A DNA stretch of 64,000 nucleotides from Cryobacterium sinapicolor (GTDB taxonomy: Bacteria; Actinomycetota; Actinomycetes; Actinomycetales; Microbacteriaceae): the NCBI RefSeq assembly GCF_004403465.1, contig NZ_SOGQ01000015.1:1-64000 (forward strand), read 5' to 3'. The notes under the pieces are model-generated. The model was not told where the DNA came from and did not search any database. It was given only the letters and a program-made list of their open reading frames with translations. This document shows, piece by piece, positions 36,190 to 45,008 of this stretch. Both the position numbers and the translations under genes were made by a program. Position 1 is the first letter of the stretch, and each line of letters starts with the position of its first letter.

Positions 36190-36501
36190 TCAGGCCTGTG
36201 TGATGTTCTGTGTGTTGGGATCCCTCGGTCGCGCCGTGCGGCTCAATTGAGGAAGTTTCGCGGTGCGCCCCTCCATGAGAGACCGACGCTTCCGGCGGCC
36301 CTATCCTTGAACCTGATTCTCTCGCGCAAACGCATCTTCGATCATCGGGTACTCCTCCACGTAGAGGAGGCGCACTGGGTGACGTGTGCGCGTGTACTCT
36401 GCGCCCCCGGCGTTGTGTTGAGATAGGCGGCGTTCGATGTTCCAGGTGCTGCCGACGTAGTAGGAGTTGTCTGCGCATTCGAGGATGTACATATAGGGCA
36501 T
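36190..36501 (-). pseudogene. GIY-YIG nuclease gene interrupted by one TAG
   Basis: From ATG 36501 the frame reads a GIY-YIG domain (M-P-Y-M-Y-I-L-E-C-A-D, Y-Y-V-G-S-T, R-R-L-S-Q-H, F-A-R-E-N-Q-V-Q-G) and then meets TAG at 36301-36303. The same frame continues for 36 codons (G-R-R-K-R-R-S-L-M-E-G-R-T...L-P-Q-L-S-R) to TGA at 36190-36192. Related small GIY-YIG proteins have Trp after K-Q-V-Q-G, so a TGG-to-TAG change is the simplest reading. The whole frame would encode about 103 residues, a normal family length. Expression of the 66-residue fragment, or readthrough, is possible. Confidence 0.75.
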
Positions 36502-36957
36502 GTCGTTGATGCTGGCATGGCGTTGAGGTTGTGTGGATTTGTGGGAAGGTCTGTGGCTTGGGGGCGTGTGGGAAGGAGGTGGGATGGGAGTGTGGTGGGT
36601 TTCGCCACAGGTTCTGCGATATGCGACGCAGTGGACGTACTCGGCAATTGTGGGCTTGGGGGTCTCGATAGGCTCGACCACCGGTGGCCCGAGGTGCGTG
36701 TGTGTGGGTGGGAGTCTCGACAGGCTCGACTACCGGTGGCCCGAGCACCGGCGGGGCCGAGCACCGGCGGGGCCGAGCACCGGCGGGGCCGAGCACTGGC
36801 GGGACGGTGCACCGGCGGCTCGAGCGGGCGTGGGGTCTCGCCAGGATCGACGACCGGTGGCTCGGCCAGCGGGCGGGCGGGCGGACTGGCGGTAGGGGCG
36901 AGCGCAAAGTGTTAGGTGGGGGAGCTCGACGCGCTCGACCAGTGCGAGGCTAGATCG
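36502..36957. other. Repeat-rich spacer upstream of the broken nuclease
   Basis: No supportable gene. It holds dispersed-repeat copies at about 36659-36690, 36713-36742 and 36834-36866, and a tandem 16-bp repeat between them. The long open frames here come from the biased composition of the repeats. Confidence 0.65.
36742..36805. repeat. 16-bp tandem repeat, four units
   Basis: The unit CGAGCACCGGCGGGGC starts at 36742, 36758, 36774 and 36790; the last is slightly changed. It is flanked by dispersed-repeat copies and probably expanded from their CACCGG end. Confidence 0.85.
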
Positions 36958-36973
36958 TGTTTCACGTGAAACA
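36958..36973. promoter_or_regulatory. parS site
   Basis: TGTTTCACGTGAAACA, a perfect 16-bp palindrome, 17 bases from the end of ddl. Confidence 0.95.
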
Positions 36974-36990
36974 TGGCCTCGGAAAAGGGA

Positions 36991-37947
36991 TCAGGAGTCG
37001 GCGATGGCCGCACGGGCGAGGGCGTCGTAGACGGCGCCGAGTGACTGGCCGGAAGCCTCGATGCACTGGGGCACCAGTGAGGTCTCGGTCAGGCCGGGGA
37101 GCACATTCGCTTCCAAAAACCACGGCACACCGTCCGGGTCCACGATCAGATCTATCCGCGAGAGATGACGCAGGCCGAGCAACTCGTGGATGGCGACCGC
37201 GGTCGCCGCGACAAGGTCTGCGATCTTGGCGTGGATCCGGGCCGGCGTGTAGAAGAGCGTGTCACCGGCGTTGTACCGCGCCTCGAAGCTGTAGACACCG
37301 TCGATGGGCACGATCTCCACGGCGGGCAGGGCCACGGGGCCGTCTCCGATATCGATGACGGTGACCGCAAGTTCGGTGCCTGCCACCTTCTCCTCCACCA
37401 GGGCGACGGAGGCGTAGGTGTAGGCGTCGACCATGGCGCGGGGCAGCCCGGTGGGGGAGTCGATGATGCTGACGCCCTGCGCCGAGCCGCCCTCGGCCGG
37501 CTTCACTACGAGGGGCGTGGGCAGGGCATTGAGAAGGTGCTTGAGCACACTGGCGGCACCGAGATCCCGGAACGTTTCGGTGGAGAGGGCGATCGAGTCG
37601 GGGGTGGCGTACCCGGCCCGGCGCACGAGCTCCTTGGCGATCGGCTTCGACCAGGCGAGGCGGGCAGGGCCACCGCGCGAGCCGACGTGAGGAATACCGG
37701 TGGTCTCCAGTAGGTCCAGCAGTGCGCCGTCCTCACCGGTGGCCCCGTGCACGACCGGCCAGATGACGTCGGGCTTTCGGTCGGTCAGATCGGACAGCAG
37801 GCCGGACTGCGGGTCCAGCACGGTGACGGTGTGGCCCAGGCTCGTCAGGGCATCGGCCACTCGGCGACCGGAACGCAGTGAGATGTCGCGTTCGTGCGAG
37901 ATCCCACCCGCAAGAACAACGATGTCAAGTGGCAAAAAATTGCTCAT
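36991..37947 (-). CDS. ddl: D-alanine-D-alanine ligase
   Basis: A 318-residue ATP-grasp enzyme that makes D-Ala-D-Ala for the peptidoglycan stem peptide. Features are L-A-G-G-I-S-H-E-R-D-I-S-L near the N-terminus, H-G-A-T-G-E-D-G, V-K-P-A-E-G-G-S-A-Q-G-V in the ATP-grasp lid, and the metal site near the C-terminus (R-I-D-L-I-V-D, F-L-E-A-N-V-L-P-G). The length is DdlB-like. Its start lies 48 bases after the end of the aminotransferase gene on the same strand. Confidence 0.92.
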   Translation of the reverse strand: MSNFLPLDIVVLAGGISHERDISLRSGRRVADALTSLGHTVTVLDPQSGLLSDLTDRKPDVIWPVVHGATGEDGALLDLLETTGIPHVGSRGGPARLAWSKPIAKELVRRAGYATPDSIALSTETFRDLGAASVLKHLLNALPTPLVVKPAEGGSAQGVSIIDSPTGLPRAMVDAYTYASVALVEEKVAGTELAVTVIDIGDGPVALPAVEIVPIDGVYSFEARYNAGDTLFYTPARIHAKIADLVAATAVAIHELLGLRHLSRIDLIVDPDGVPWFLEANVLPGLTETSLVPQCIEASGQSLGAVYDALARAAIADS

Positions 37948-37995
37948 GATCAGGGATTTTCCTTGCTCTGGCTGGTGTGGATGGCGCGGGACGAA

Positions 37996-39315
37996 CTACG
38001 AAATGTCGGGAGGTGGGGAGTTGAAGCGGCCGTCTTCACGCAGCGGGTTCAGGGAACCGGTGCCGGCGAAGGTCTCGAGCAGGTCGAGCTCGTCGCGGAG
38101 GACGGTCGCGAGACGACGGACCCCGACCCGGATGTGCTCTGGAGTGGGGTAGCAGAACGAGAGGCGCATATTGCGGTGCCCGTCCCCATCGGCGAAGAAG
38201 GCGGTGCCCGGCGTGTAGGCCACGAGTTCCTTGACCGCGCGCGGCAGCATGGCCTTCGAGTCCAGACCCTCCGGCAGAGTGACCCAGACGTAGAAGCCAC
38301 CGTTGGGATTTGTCCAGGTGAGATCGGGCAGGTAGTCATCGAGGGCGCCCAGGAGTGCGTTCTTTCGCTCGTGATAGACCCCGCGGAAGGTGTTGATCTG
38401 TCCCTTCCAATCGGCCGTCGCCAGGTACTCGGAAATGACCAGCTGACTGAATGAGCTGGGGGAGAGCACCGCGGCCTCATTGGCGAGCACCAGCTTCTCC
38501 CGGATGGCGTGCGGTGCCAGGGCCCAACCCACCCGGAAGCCCGGAGCGAGGGTCTTGGAAAACGTGCCCAGGTAGACGACGCCGTCGTCCTCGACCGAGC
38601 GCATCGCATCCGGTGCCGGCTGGTCGAAGTAGAGCAACCCGTAGGGGTTGTCCTCCAGCACCAGGATGTCGTTCGCCCGGGCGATCTCGAGTATCTCGAG
38701 GCGACGGGCCCAGCTGAGGGTTACCCCGGCCGGATTGTGGAAGTTCGGGATCGTGTAAAGGATCTTGATCGTCTTGCCGGCGTTCTGCAGACGCTGGATG
38801 TGCTGGCGGAGCGCCTCGGGGATCAGGCCGTGCTCGTCCATGGGCACATGGTCCACCTCGGCCTGGTAGGACTTGAAGATGACCATGGCGGTGACGTAGC
38901 TGGGGCCCTCCGAGAGCACCACGTCGCCGGGGTCGAGGAAGAGCTTGCTGACAAGTTCGAGAGCATGCTGCGACCCGGTCGTCACGACGACATCATCGGC
39001 GTGCGCACGGATGCCTTCGAGCGCCATGACCTCAAGGATCTGCTCCCGCAGAACGGGAACGCCCTGACCGGAGCCGTATTGGAGGGCCACAGGGCCTTGC
39101 TGGCGCATCACCCGGTCCATGGCATTGATGACCAGGTCGGGCGGCAGGGCGGCCACGAAGGGCATACCGCCGGCCAAGGAGACGACTTCAGGGCGGGAGG
39201 CGACGGCAAAGAGGGCCCTGACCTCGGAGGCGCGCAACCCTGCGGCCCGCTCGGCGTAGTGGTGGTACCACGGGTCGAGGTTGTTGCCGGTCTGGGGGGA
39301 GCGCTGCGCTGTCAC
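37996..39315 (-). CDS. PLP-dependent class I aminotransferase
   Basis: A 439-residue fold-type I enzyme of the LysN/2-aminoadipate (MocR-core) type. Visible parts are L-A-G-G-M-P near the N-terminus, Y-G-S-G-Q-G, T-T-G-S-Q-H-A-L, N-F-H-N-P-A-G-V, the E-D-N-P-Y-G-L-L-Y segment, and the PLP lysine in G-T-F-S-K-T-L-A-P-G-F-R. The GTG start at 39315 was chosen because GGAAG precedes it and the upstream frame runs into the trxA terminator and gene. The substrate is not certain. The place near parB is shared by many actinobacteria. Confidence 0.87.
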   Translation of the reverse strand: MTAQRSPQTGNNLDPWYHHYAERAAGLRASEVRALFAVASRPEVVSLAGGMPFVAALPPDLVINAMDRVMRQQGPVALQYGSGQGVPVLREQILEVMALEGIRAHADDVVVTTGSQHALELVSKLFLDPGDVVLSEGPSYVTAMVIFKSYQAEVDHVPMDEHGLIPEALRQHIQRLQNAGKTIKILYTIPNFHNPAGVTLSWARRLEILEIARANDILVLEDNPYGLLYFDQPAPDAMRSVEDDGVVYLGTFSKTLAPGFRVGWALAPHAIREKLVLANEAAVLSPSSFSQLVISEYLATADWKGQINTFRGVYHERKNALLGALDDYLPDLTWTNPNGGFYVWVTLPEGLDSKAMLPRAVKELVAYTPGTAFFADGDGHRNMRLSFCYPTPEHIRVGVRRLATVLRDELDLLETFAGTGSLNPLREDGRFNSPPPDIS

Positions 39316-39374
39316 GTCACTTCCGATCTGGTCAGGGTTCAATCGTATGGGGTCGGTGCTACCCGTCCCGAATC

Positions 39375-39407
39375 CCGAAAAACCCGCCCGGCGTGAGCCG
39401 GGCGGGT
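39375..39407 (-). terminator. trxA terminator
   Basis: Perfect 11-bp stem: ACCCGCCCGGC at 39382-39392 pairs with 39397-39407 around GTGA. On the minus strand it ends in GGGTTTTTCGGG. It lies just past the trxA stop and before the aminotransferase start. Confidence 0.85.
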
Positions 39408-39433
39408 CAGGGCCTCCGCGGAGACAGGGATGC

Positions 39434-39757
39434 TTAGGCCAGGTAGGCGGCCAGATCCTTCTCGAGGGCAACCTTGGGCTTGGCGCCGATGACGGTCTTG
39501 ACGACCTCGCCCTTCTGGAACACCTTCATCGCCGGGATGGAGGTGATCTGGTACTTGGCGGCCAGCGCCGGGAAGTCGTCGACGTTCAGCTTGACGATGT
39601 CGAGCTTGTCGGCGTTCTCGGTGGCGATCTGGTCGAGGATCGGGCTGACGGCGCGACACGGGCCGCACCATTCCGCCCAGAAGTCCACCAGCACGGTCTT
39701 CTCGTTGTTGATGACTTCCTGGTCGAAGGTGACGTCAGTGACGGCGCGTGCAGACAT
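39434..39757 (-). CDS. trxA: Thioredoxin
   Basis: A 107-residue cytosolic thioredoxin with the redox site W-C-G-P-C, the cis-Pro in I-T-S-I-P-A-M and F-W-A-E-W leading into the active site. It reduces protein disulfides and is recharged by TrxB encoded just upstream. AAGGAG lies seven bases before the ATG. A short heptamer repeat separates it from trxB. Confidence 0.96.
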   Translation of the reverse strand: MSARAVTDVTFDQEVINNEKTVLVDFWAEWCGPCRAVSPILDQIATENADKLDIVKLNVDDFPALAAKYQITSIPAMKVFQKGEVVKTVIGAKPKVALEKDLAAYLA

Positions 39758-39791
39758 GTGGTTACTCCTTGAGTGAGGGGTGTGGTGGGTT

Positions 39792-39857
39792 CGGTTACGG
39801 GTTACGCGAGTGCGAGTGCGGGTTACGGGTTACGGGTTACGGGTTACGCGAGTGCGG
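39792..39857. repeat. Heptamer (GGGTTAC) tandem repeat between trxB and trxA
   Basis: Four exact head-to-tail GGGTTAC units occupy 39820-39847. One exact unit and one variant lie at 39792-39805, with CGCGAGTGCG spacers repeated. The trxB stop codon (39844-39846) is part of the last unit. Confidence 0.85.
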
Positions 39858-40806
39858 GTTCGCTGGCACTGGCCAGCAGTTCCTCGGGAAGCGAGGCCAG
39901 GTAGTGTTCCGCGTCGAGGGCAGCGACGGTTCCGGATGCTGCGGCGGTCACGGCCTGGCGGTAGGTAGGGTCGATGACGTCACCGGCGGCGAAAACCCCG
40001 GTCTGGCTGGTTTTGGAGCTGCGGCCGGCGACGGCGATGGTGCCCTCGGGGGTCAAGTCGAGTTTGTCGTGCACGAGATGGGTGCGCGGGTCGTTGCCGA
40101 TGGCCACGAAGATTCCGCCGAGGGGGAGCGAAGTCTCGACGCCTGAGACGGTGTTGCGCAGGACCAGGCCGTCGACGGCATCCGTGCCCGTGATGCCGAC
40201 CACCTGGGAATTCCAGACGAATTCGATCTTGGGGTTGGCGAACGCACGCTCCTGCATGATTTTGGAGGCCCGCAGGGTGTCTTTCCGGTGCACGACGTAG
40301 ACCTTGCTGGCGAAGCGGGTGAGGAAGGTGGCCTCCTCCATGGCGGAGTCGCCGCCGCCGATGACGGCGATGGTCTTCTCCTTGAAGAAGAACCCGTCGC
40401 AGGTGGCGCACCAGGACACGCCGCGGCCGGACAGGCGCTCTTCGTCGTCCAGGCCGAGCTTGCGGTAGGCGGAGCCGGTGGCGAAGATCACGGCGAGGGC
40501 TTCGTGCTTCTCGCCGCTGCCCAGGGTGATCGTCTTGGTGTCGCCGGACAACTCGAGCTCGGTGACGTCGTCGTAGACGACCTCGGTGCCGAACCGCTCG
40601 GCCTGCTCCTGCATCTTGGCCATCAGCTCGGGGCCCTGAACACCGTCGGGGAAGCCCGGGTAGTTCTCCACCTCGGTCGTGTTCATCAGCTCGCCGCCGG
40701 CCTCGACCGAACTGGCGATCAGAAGCGGCTTCAGGTTCGCCCGGGCGGCATAGATCGCGGCCGTGAAACCGGCCGGTCCGGAGCCGATGATGATGATCTG
40801 ACGCAC
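39844..40806 (-). CDS. trxB: Thioredoxin-disulfide reductase
   Basis: A 320-residue flavoprotein that moves electrons from NADPH to thioredoxin. The FAD site is G-S-G-P-A-G-F-T-A-A, the redox motif is C-A-T-C in S-W-C-A-T-C-D-G, the NADPH loop is G-G-G-D-S-A-M-E-E-A, and the second FAD motif is F-A-A-G-D-V. The last codons and stop lie in the heptamer repeat, which may have changed the C-terminus (A-S-E-P-A-L-A). Confidence 0.96.
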   Translation of the reverse strand: MRQIIIIGSGPAGFTAAIYAARANLKPLLIASSVEAGGELMNTTEVENYPGFPDGVQGPELMAKMQEQAERFGTEVVYDDVTELELSGDTKTITLGSGEKHEALAVIFATGSAYRKLGLDDEERLSGRGVSWCATCDGFFFKEKTIAVIGGGDSAMEEATFLTRFASKVYVVHRKDTLRASKIMQERAFANPKIEFVWNSQVVGITGTDAVDGLVLRNTVSGVETSLPLGGIFVAIGNDPRTHLVHDKLDLTPEGTIAVAGRSSKTSQTGVFAAGDVIDPTYRQAVTAAASGTVAALDAEHYLASLPEELLASASEPALA

Positions 40807-40937
40807 GCGTAAACTCCTTCAGATTGTGGGGGAAGCGAGCCCGATTGCCTCGCTGCCGAATACAACACATCCTAATCGGATGCTATTCCGTGCCGGCTGG
40901 GGACCGATCAGCGACGGACTGATCAGCGACGGACTGA

Positions 40938-42557
40938 TCAGCGGCGACGGATGCGGTCGACCAGCGGGTCGATGAAGCCGCGGAGCTCGTTGGTACGCAT
41001 GAGGACCAGCAGTCCGACGTACACAGCTGACATGACCAGGCCGATGATCACCATGGAGAGGATGGCCGGGAGCTTCCCTGACAGCGCGAATCCGGCCTCC
41101 TGGATGCCGCCGAGCGCGAGCAGGAGGAGAACGCCGGCCGTGATCGCCGGCACGGCCGCGACGGAGTACGTGACCAGGCTGCGCAGGATGCGCCGGCCGT
41201 CGATGCCGCCCAGCCGCCCGCGCAGCAGCCACGCGGCCAGCAGGGCCTGCGCGATGCCGGACACGGTCACCGTGAGTGCGACGCCCGCGGCGATCCAGGC
41301 GCTCGGCAGGAGTGCGCAGGCCAGCACGCCGGTGATGACCAGCGTCACCTGGAACAGGGTGAAGAAAAACGGCGTGCGGGTGTCGCCGAGTGCGTAGAAG
41401 GTGCGCTGCACGACGAACAGGACGCAGAACGCAACGAGGCCGAGCACGTAGGCGATGATGACGTTGCCGATGCTCTGCACCTGGTCGTACGGGGCGACGA
41501 AGACCCGGGCGAACGGGTAGGCGCAGACGGCGATGACGGCGGACGCGAGCACGATGATGAGGGTGGTGCCGCGGATGGCGGAGGAGGCATCCGTTCTGAC
41601 CAGAGCCAGCTTCCCCACTGAGGCGTGCTCGCTCATCCGGGTGAAGTAGGCGGTGGCGACCGACACGGTGATCACCGAATGCGGAAGCATGAAGATGAGC
41701 CAGGCCGTGTTGAGCGCGGCAACCGAGGCATCGGAGTCGCCGGCGAGGGTGACCACCCGCGTCTCCACTATGCCCGCCAGCGTGGTCAGCAGCAGCATCC
41801 CGAAGGTCCAGCTCGCCATCCGTCCCGCCACACCGAGACCGACGCCGCGGAAGCGGAAGTCGGGGCGGAAGCGCAGGCCGATGCGGTGCCAGAAATAGAA
41901 CAGCACGACCGCCTGCAGCACGACTCCCAGCGTTGCGCTCCCGGCCAGCACGGCTATCATCGCGGGCGTGAACTCGGTGGCCAGCCGGGCGCCGTTCGGG
42001 TCGGCGCCGTAGAGCGCGGAGAATATGAGCAGGCCCGCGATGGCAACGACGTTGTTGAGCACGGGGACCCAGGTGAACGGTCCGAAGGACTTGCGGGCGT
42101 TGAGAACCTCACCCAGCACTGTGTAGAGGCCGTAGAAGAAAATCTGCGGCAGGCACCAGAACGCGAACGCCGTGGCGAGGGCCAGCGATTCCGGCTTCAT
42201 GTTGGACCCGTAGAGCAGGGTCAGCACGGGAGCGAGTGCGGTGGCTGCGATGGTCGTCGCGGCGAGGATGACCAGGGACAGCGTGAGGAGCTTGTTGATG
42301 TAGGCCGTGCCGCCGTCGGCATGCAGGCTGGCGCGCACGATCTGCGGCACCAGGACGGCCGTCAGAACACCACCGGCCACGATGACGTAGATCGTGTTCG
42401 GTAGTTGATTCGCCACGGCGAAAGCGTTGGTGCTCTGACCGACCTGGCCGATCACTCCGGCGAGCACGATCAGCTTCACGAAGCCGAGGATGCGCGAAAC
42501 GATGGTTCCGGAGGCCAGGAACGCGCTCGCCCGGCCGATGCTGTCGGTCTTAGGCAC
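40938..42557 (-). CDS. murJ: Lipid II flippase MurJ (MviN)
   Basis: A polytopic MOP-family flippase of about 539 residues (some 14 helices) that exports lipid II. S-R-I-L-G-F-V-K and A-F-A-V-A-N-Q-L-P-N near the N-terminus are characteristic. The GTG at 42557 was chosen because GGAG lies five bases upstream; an upstream GTG at 42584 is possible. Unlike mycobacterial MurJ, no C-terminal pseudokinase domain is attached, although FhaA and PknB are encoded in the window. It overlaps the DUF6049 gene by eight bases. Confidence 0.92.
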   Translation of the reverse strand: MPKTDSIGRASAFLASGTIVSRILGFVKLIVLAGVIGQVGQSTNAFAVANQLPNTIYVIVAGGVLTAVLVPQIVRASLHADGGTAYINKLLTLSLVILAATTIAATALAPVLTLLYGSNMKPESLALATAFAFWCLPQIFFYGLYTVLGEVLNARKSFGPFTWVPVLNNVVAIAGLLIFSALYGADPNGARLATEFTPAMIAVLAGSATLGVVLQAVVLFYFWHRIGLRFRPDFRFRGVGLGVAGRMASWTFGMLLLTTLAGIVETRVVTLAGDSDASVAALNTAWLIFMLPHSVITVSVATAYFTRMSEHASVGKLALVRTDASSAIRGTTLIIVLASAVIAVCAYPFARVFVAPYDQVQSIGNVIIAYVLGLVAFCVLFVVQRTFYALGDTRTPFFFTLFQVTLVITGVLACALLPSAWIAAGVALTVTVSGIAQALLAAWLLRGRLGGIDGRRILRSLVTYSVAAVPAITAGVLLLLALGGIQEAGFALSGKLPAILSMVIIGLVMSAVYVGLLVLMRTNELRGFIDPLVDRIRRR

Positions 42558-44928
42558 GGGGCTCCGTCGGGGCGTCTGAGGCACTGGCGGGGCTCAGCGG
42601 GGTGGGCGCCGCGTCTGCGGGCATGGGTTCGGGTTCTTCGGGTTCTTCGGTGGCTCCGGTGGCGGGTTCCGTGACGCTTCCCGGGTCTGTTTCAGGCGTG
42701 TCCTCGATCACCGGTTCGCTGCGTTCGCGCCGGCGGCGCAGGATGTTGCGCCATACGCCGAAGCCGAAGAACAGAACCACGAACGCGGCAAAGAGGAGGG
42801 AGCCGAGGCCCTCCCAGTCCGCGCGCACGTTGATCGGAATGAGGGCCGGCTCCGAGATGACCGTTCCAGCCGGGGTGAGCAGGGTCACGCGCAGGGTAAC
42901 GGCTCCGTTTCCCACTGCGGCCGTCACCGGAATGGTCACGGTGCGGGCGGACTGGGCCTCGATGGTGGACTCCACCGCGTCGCCGACCAGGAGTCGTCCG
43001 TTGGAGGGGACGACCCGCACCATCACCGTCACCGCCTGGTTCAGGGCGTTGTCCAGGGTCACCGGGATGTCGACCTGGCTGCCGACCACGTTGATGGGAC
43101 CTTTGGTTGCGACCGTGATGGAGCCCAGCAGTGTCGAGGATTCCGCCAGGCTGGTGCCAACGGCATCCATCCAGCCGGCCTTCTGGCTCGCCCAGGAGTT
43201 GGACAGGAGGGCCATCAGGTCCAGTCGCTGCGTGCCTGTGACGACGGCCGAGTCGGACAGCGTTGAGGAGAAGGCGGTGACCGCGGTCTCGCGCTTGAGG
43301 AGTTGGCCGGCCAGGGCCACGCGATCGGCCGGTTCGGCCTGACTGTCGAAGTCCACGTCTTCGGCGGGGACGGATGCCCGCAGCTCCGTCAGCGTGGACG
43401 GCGCGAACCACAGGAGCCCGGCCAGAGCGTCGATGGTCTCGGTGAGTCGGTCCGCGCTGGGCGGCCAGCCGCGGGCGAAAGTGGCCAGGAGGGTGCGGGC
43501 GGTTCCGGGACGCTCGGCCGAGACGACCGCCAGCTGCGAGCTGACCCGCGACATGGCTTCTCGCCACGCGTCATCCGTTGATGCGGACGCGGCGGTACGC
43601 AGCGCGGTAGCGAGAGGGTCATCGACGACCAGGCCCAGCCCGTTGCCGGTACCGAGAGCAAGGGGGGCGTTGGGGGTGAAGTCACCGGCAGCACCGGATA
43701 CGTTCGAACCGCCGAGGATCGTCGTGGTGAGGCCACTGGCCGTGAAGAGATCGAGGTCGGTATTCGCGACGGCGCCCTCGGTCGGCCAGCCGATGTCTGT
43801 GGCGCTATATTCCCAGGCGAGCAACTCTTCCATGGACGGTGGTGTGCCGTCGGTCGGTGGTGTGGCCGGGTCCGCCGAGGGCACGGTCGTTCCAGACCCT
43901 GACTGGGTACCGGGGTCGGCGGTCGGTGACCCCGCCTGGTCCGTCAGGGTGAACAGGGCCGGGTCGATCGCCTGGTCGAACGTGGTCGGAGTGAGCAGCA
44001 GCTCGGCTCCGGCCTGAGATTGCAGGGCGAGGTCGGCATCTGCATAGCTGAGCGGGAATATATCGTTCGGAGCCTGGTCCAGCCGGTTCAGCCACGCGAT
44101 CGCGCTGGGCGGTGCCGCCGAGCCGAGGATTCGGATGGAGGCGATGATCAACGGGTCGATGGCGATGGTGACCGCTCGACCGACCACGCCGTCGAGCTGG
44201 CGGCTGAGAACACCGGTCGGAGCCGTGAAGGTCTCGAGGGCCTTCGACGTGATCAGGCCGGCCGATTGAGCCGGGACCGTGATCGGCATGATCAGCGACA
44301 CGTTGACGGGGGTGACCTCTTCATCGGAGTACCAGACGAAGGTGCCCCGGCCCTCGGCGCGAACCCTGTCGCCCGTACTCAGGGTGGCCGCGATGCCGCG
44401 GGCTCCCCAGGCGTTGCCGCTGGTGAGGCCCACGGCGTCGGCCGGAACCGCAATGGTGAAGATCTCGGTGCTGTCCGGCTGGATGGACGCGGTCATGGGC
44501 TGGCTCAGCATGAGGTCGCCGGATTTTCTGTTCTTCTCGGGATCGAGCCAGTTGTTGAGGGCGTTGCGGCTGATCAGGGCCCGCTCCGCGAGGAAAAGGT
44601 CGATAGTCCCGGGAGAGATGGTGTCCGGGGTCGCGTTCTGGACGGTGACGGTGACGGTCAGGTCCTGGCCGGCCTTCAGGGGCTCCAGAGTTGTGGGGGC
44701 CACGTGCAGGGTGACCGCATTGGCGGACACGGCGGCGGGGGGCTGCGCGGCCGTGAAAGCGGGCGCCGTGACGGATGCGGATGCGGGCAGACCGGCGGCG
44801 GCGACCGGCACAGCCCCGGCCAGAAGTCCGATCAGGAGGACGCCGAGCGGCCTCCTCGTGCGTGACCAGACGCCGCGGATCGCTCCGGGGAGCGCGGGCC
44901 GATGCTTAAGAACAGACTCGGCCACCAT
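42550..44928 (-). CDS. DUF6049 family secreted, membrane-anchored protein
   Basis: A 792-residue envelope protein of unknown function. It has a basic N-terminus and signal helix (about 27-50, A-S-A-S cleavage), beta-sandwich-like repeats (V-T-V-T-V-Q-N-A-T near 95 and later), a large middle domain, a further Ig-like part (about 600-705), one membrane helix (about 715-738), a basic stop and an acidic Pro/Glu/Ala-rich cytosolic tail. Gene order (cca, DUF6049, murJ, trxB) is conserved in actinobacteria, hinting at a role in wall precursor export. It is coupled to murJ by an eight-base overlap. Confidence 0.82.
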   Translation of the reverse strand: MVAESVLKHRPALPGAIRGVWSRTRRPLGVLLIGLLAGAVPVAAAGLPASASVTAPAFTAAQPPAAVSANAVTLHVAPTTLEPLKAGQDLTVTVTVQNATPDTISPGTIDLFLAERALISRNALNNWLDPEKNRKSGDLMLSQPMTASIQPDSTEIFTIAVPADAVGLTSGNAWGARGIAATLSTGDRVRAEGRGTFVWYSDEEVTPVNVSLIMPITVPAQSAGLITSKALETFTAPTGVLSRQLDGVVGRAVTIAIDPLIIASIRILGSAAPPSAIAWLNRLDQAPNDIFPLSYADADLALQSQAGAELLLTPTTFDQAIDPALFTLTDQAGSPTADPGTQSGSGTTVPSADPATPPTDGTPPSMEELLAWEYSATDIGWPTEGAVANTDLDLFTASGLTTTILGGSNVSGAAGDFTPNAPLALGTGNGLGLVVDDPLATALRTAASASTDDAWREAMSRVSSQLAVVSAERPGTARTLLATFARGWPPSADRLTETIDALAGLLWFAPSTLTELRASVPAEDVDFDSQAEPADRVALAGQLLKRETAVTAFSSTLSDSAVVTGTQRLDLMALLSNSWASQKAGWMDAVGTSLAESSTLLGSITVATKGPINVVGSQVDIPVTLDNALNQAVTVMVRVVPSNGRLLVGDAVESTIEAQSARTVTIPVTAAVGNGAVTLRVTLLTPAGTVISEPALIPINVRADWEGLGSLLFAAFVVLFFGFGVWRNILRRRRERSEPVIEDTPETDPGSVTEPATGATEEPEEPEPMPADAAPTPLSPASASDAPTEPRA

Positions 44929-45008
44929 GTAGGGGATTCTACGGCTTCGACGCCGGGATCACGCCGCACCGGGGCAGCCGACGCAGGTCCAGCAACTAAC
45001 ATGGAGGC

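Noticed and set aside
35948-36907. A 319-codon minus-strand frame rich in Pro, Arg, His and Ser
   Set aside because: It reads the tandem and dispersed repeats and runs out of frame across the GIY-YIG sequence; its composition is that of repeats, not protein.
34064-36990. Possible CRISPR array because of many short repeats
   Set aside because: The repeats are irregularly spaced, occur in both orientations, have no unique spacers of constant length, and no cas gene is present.
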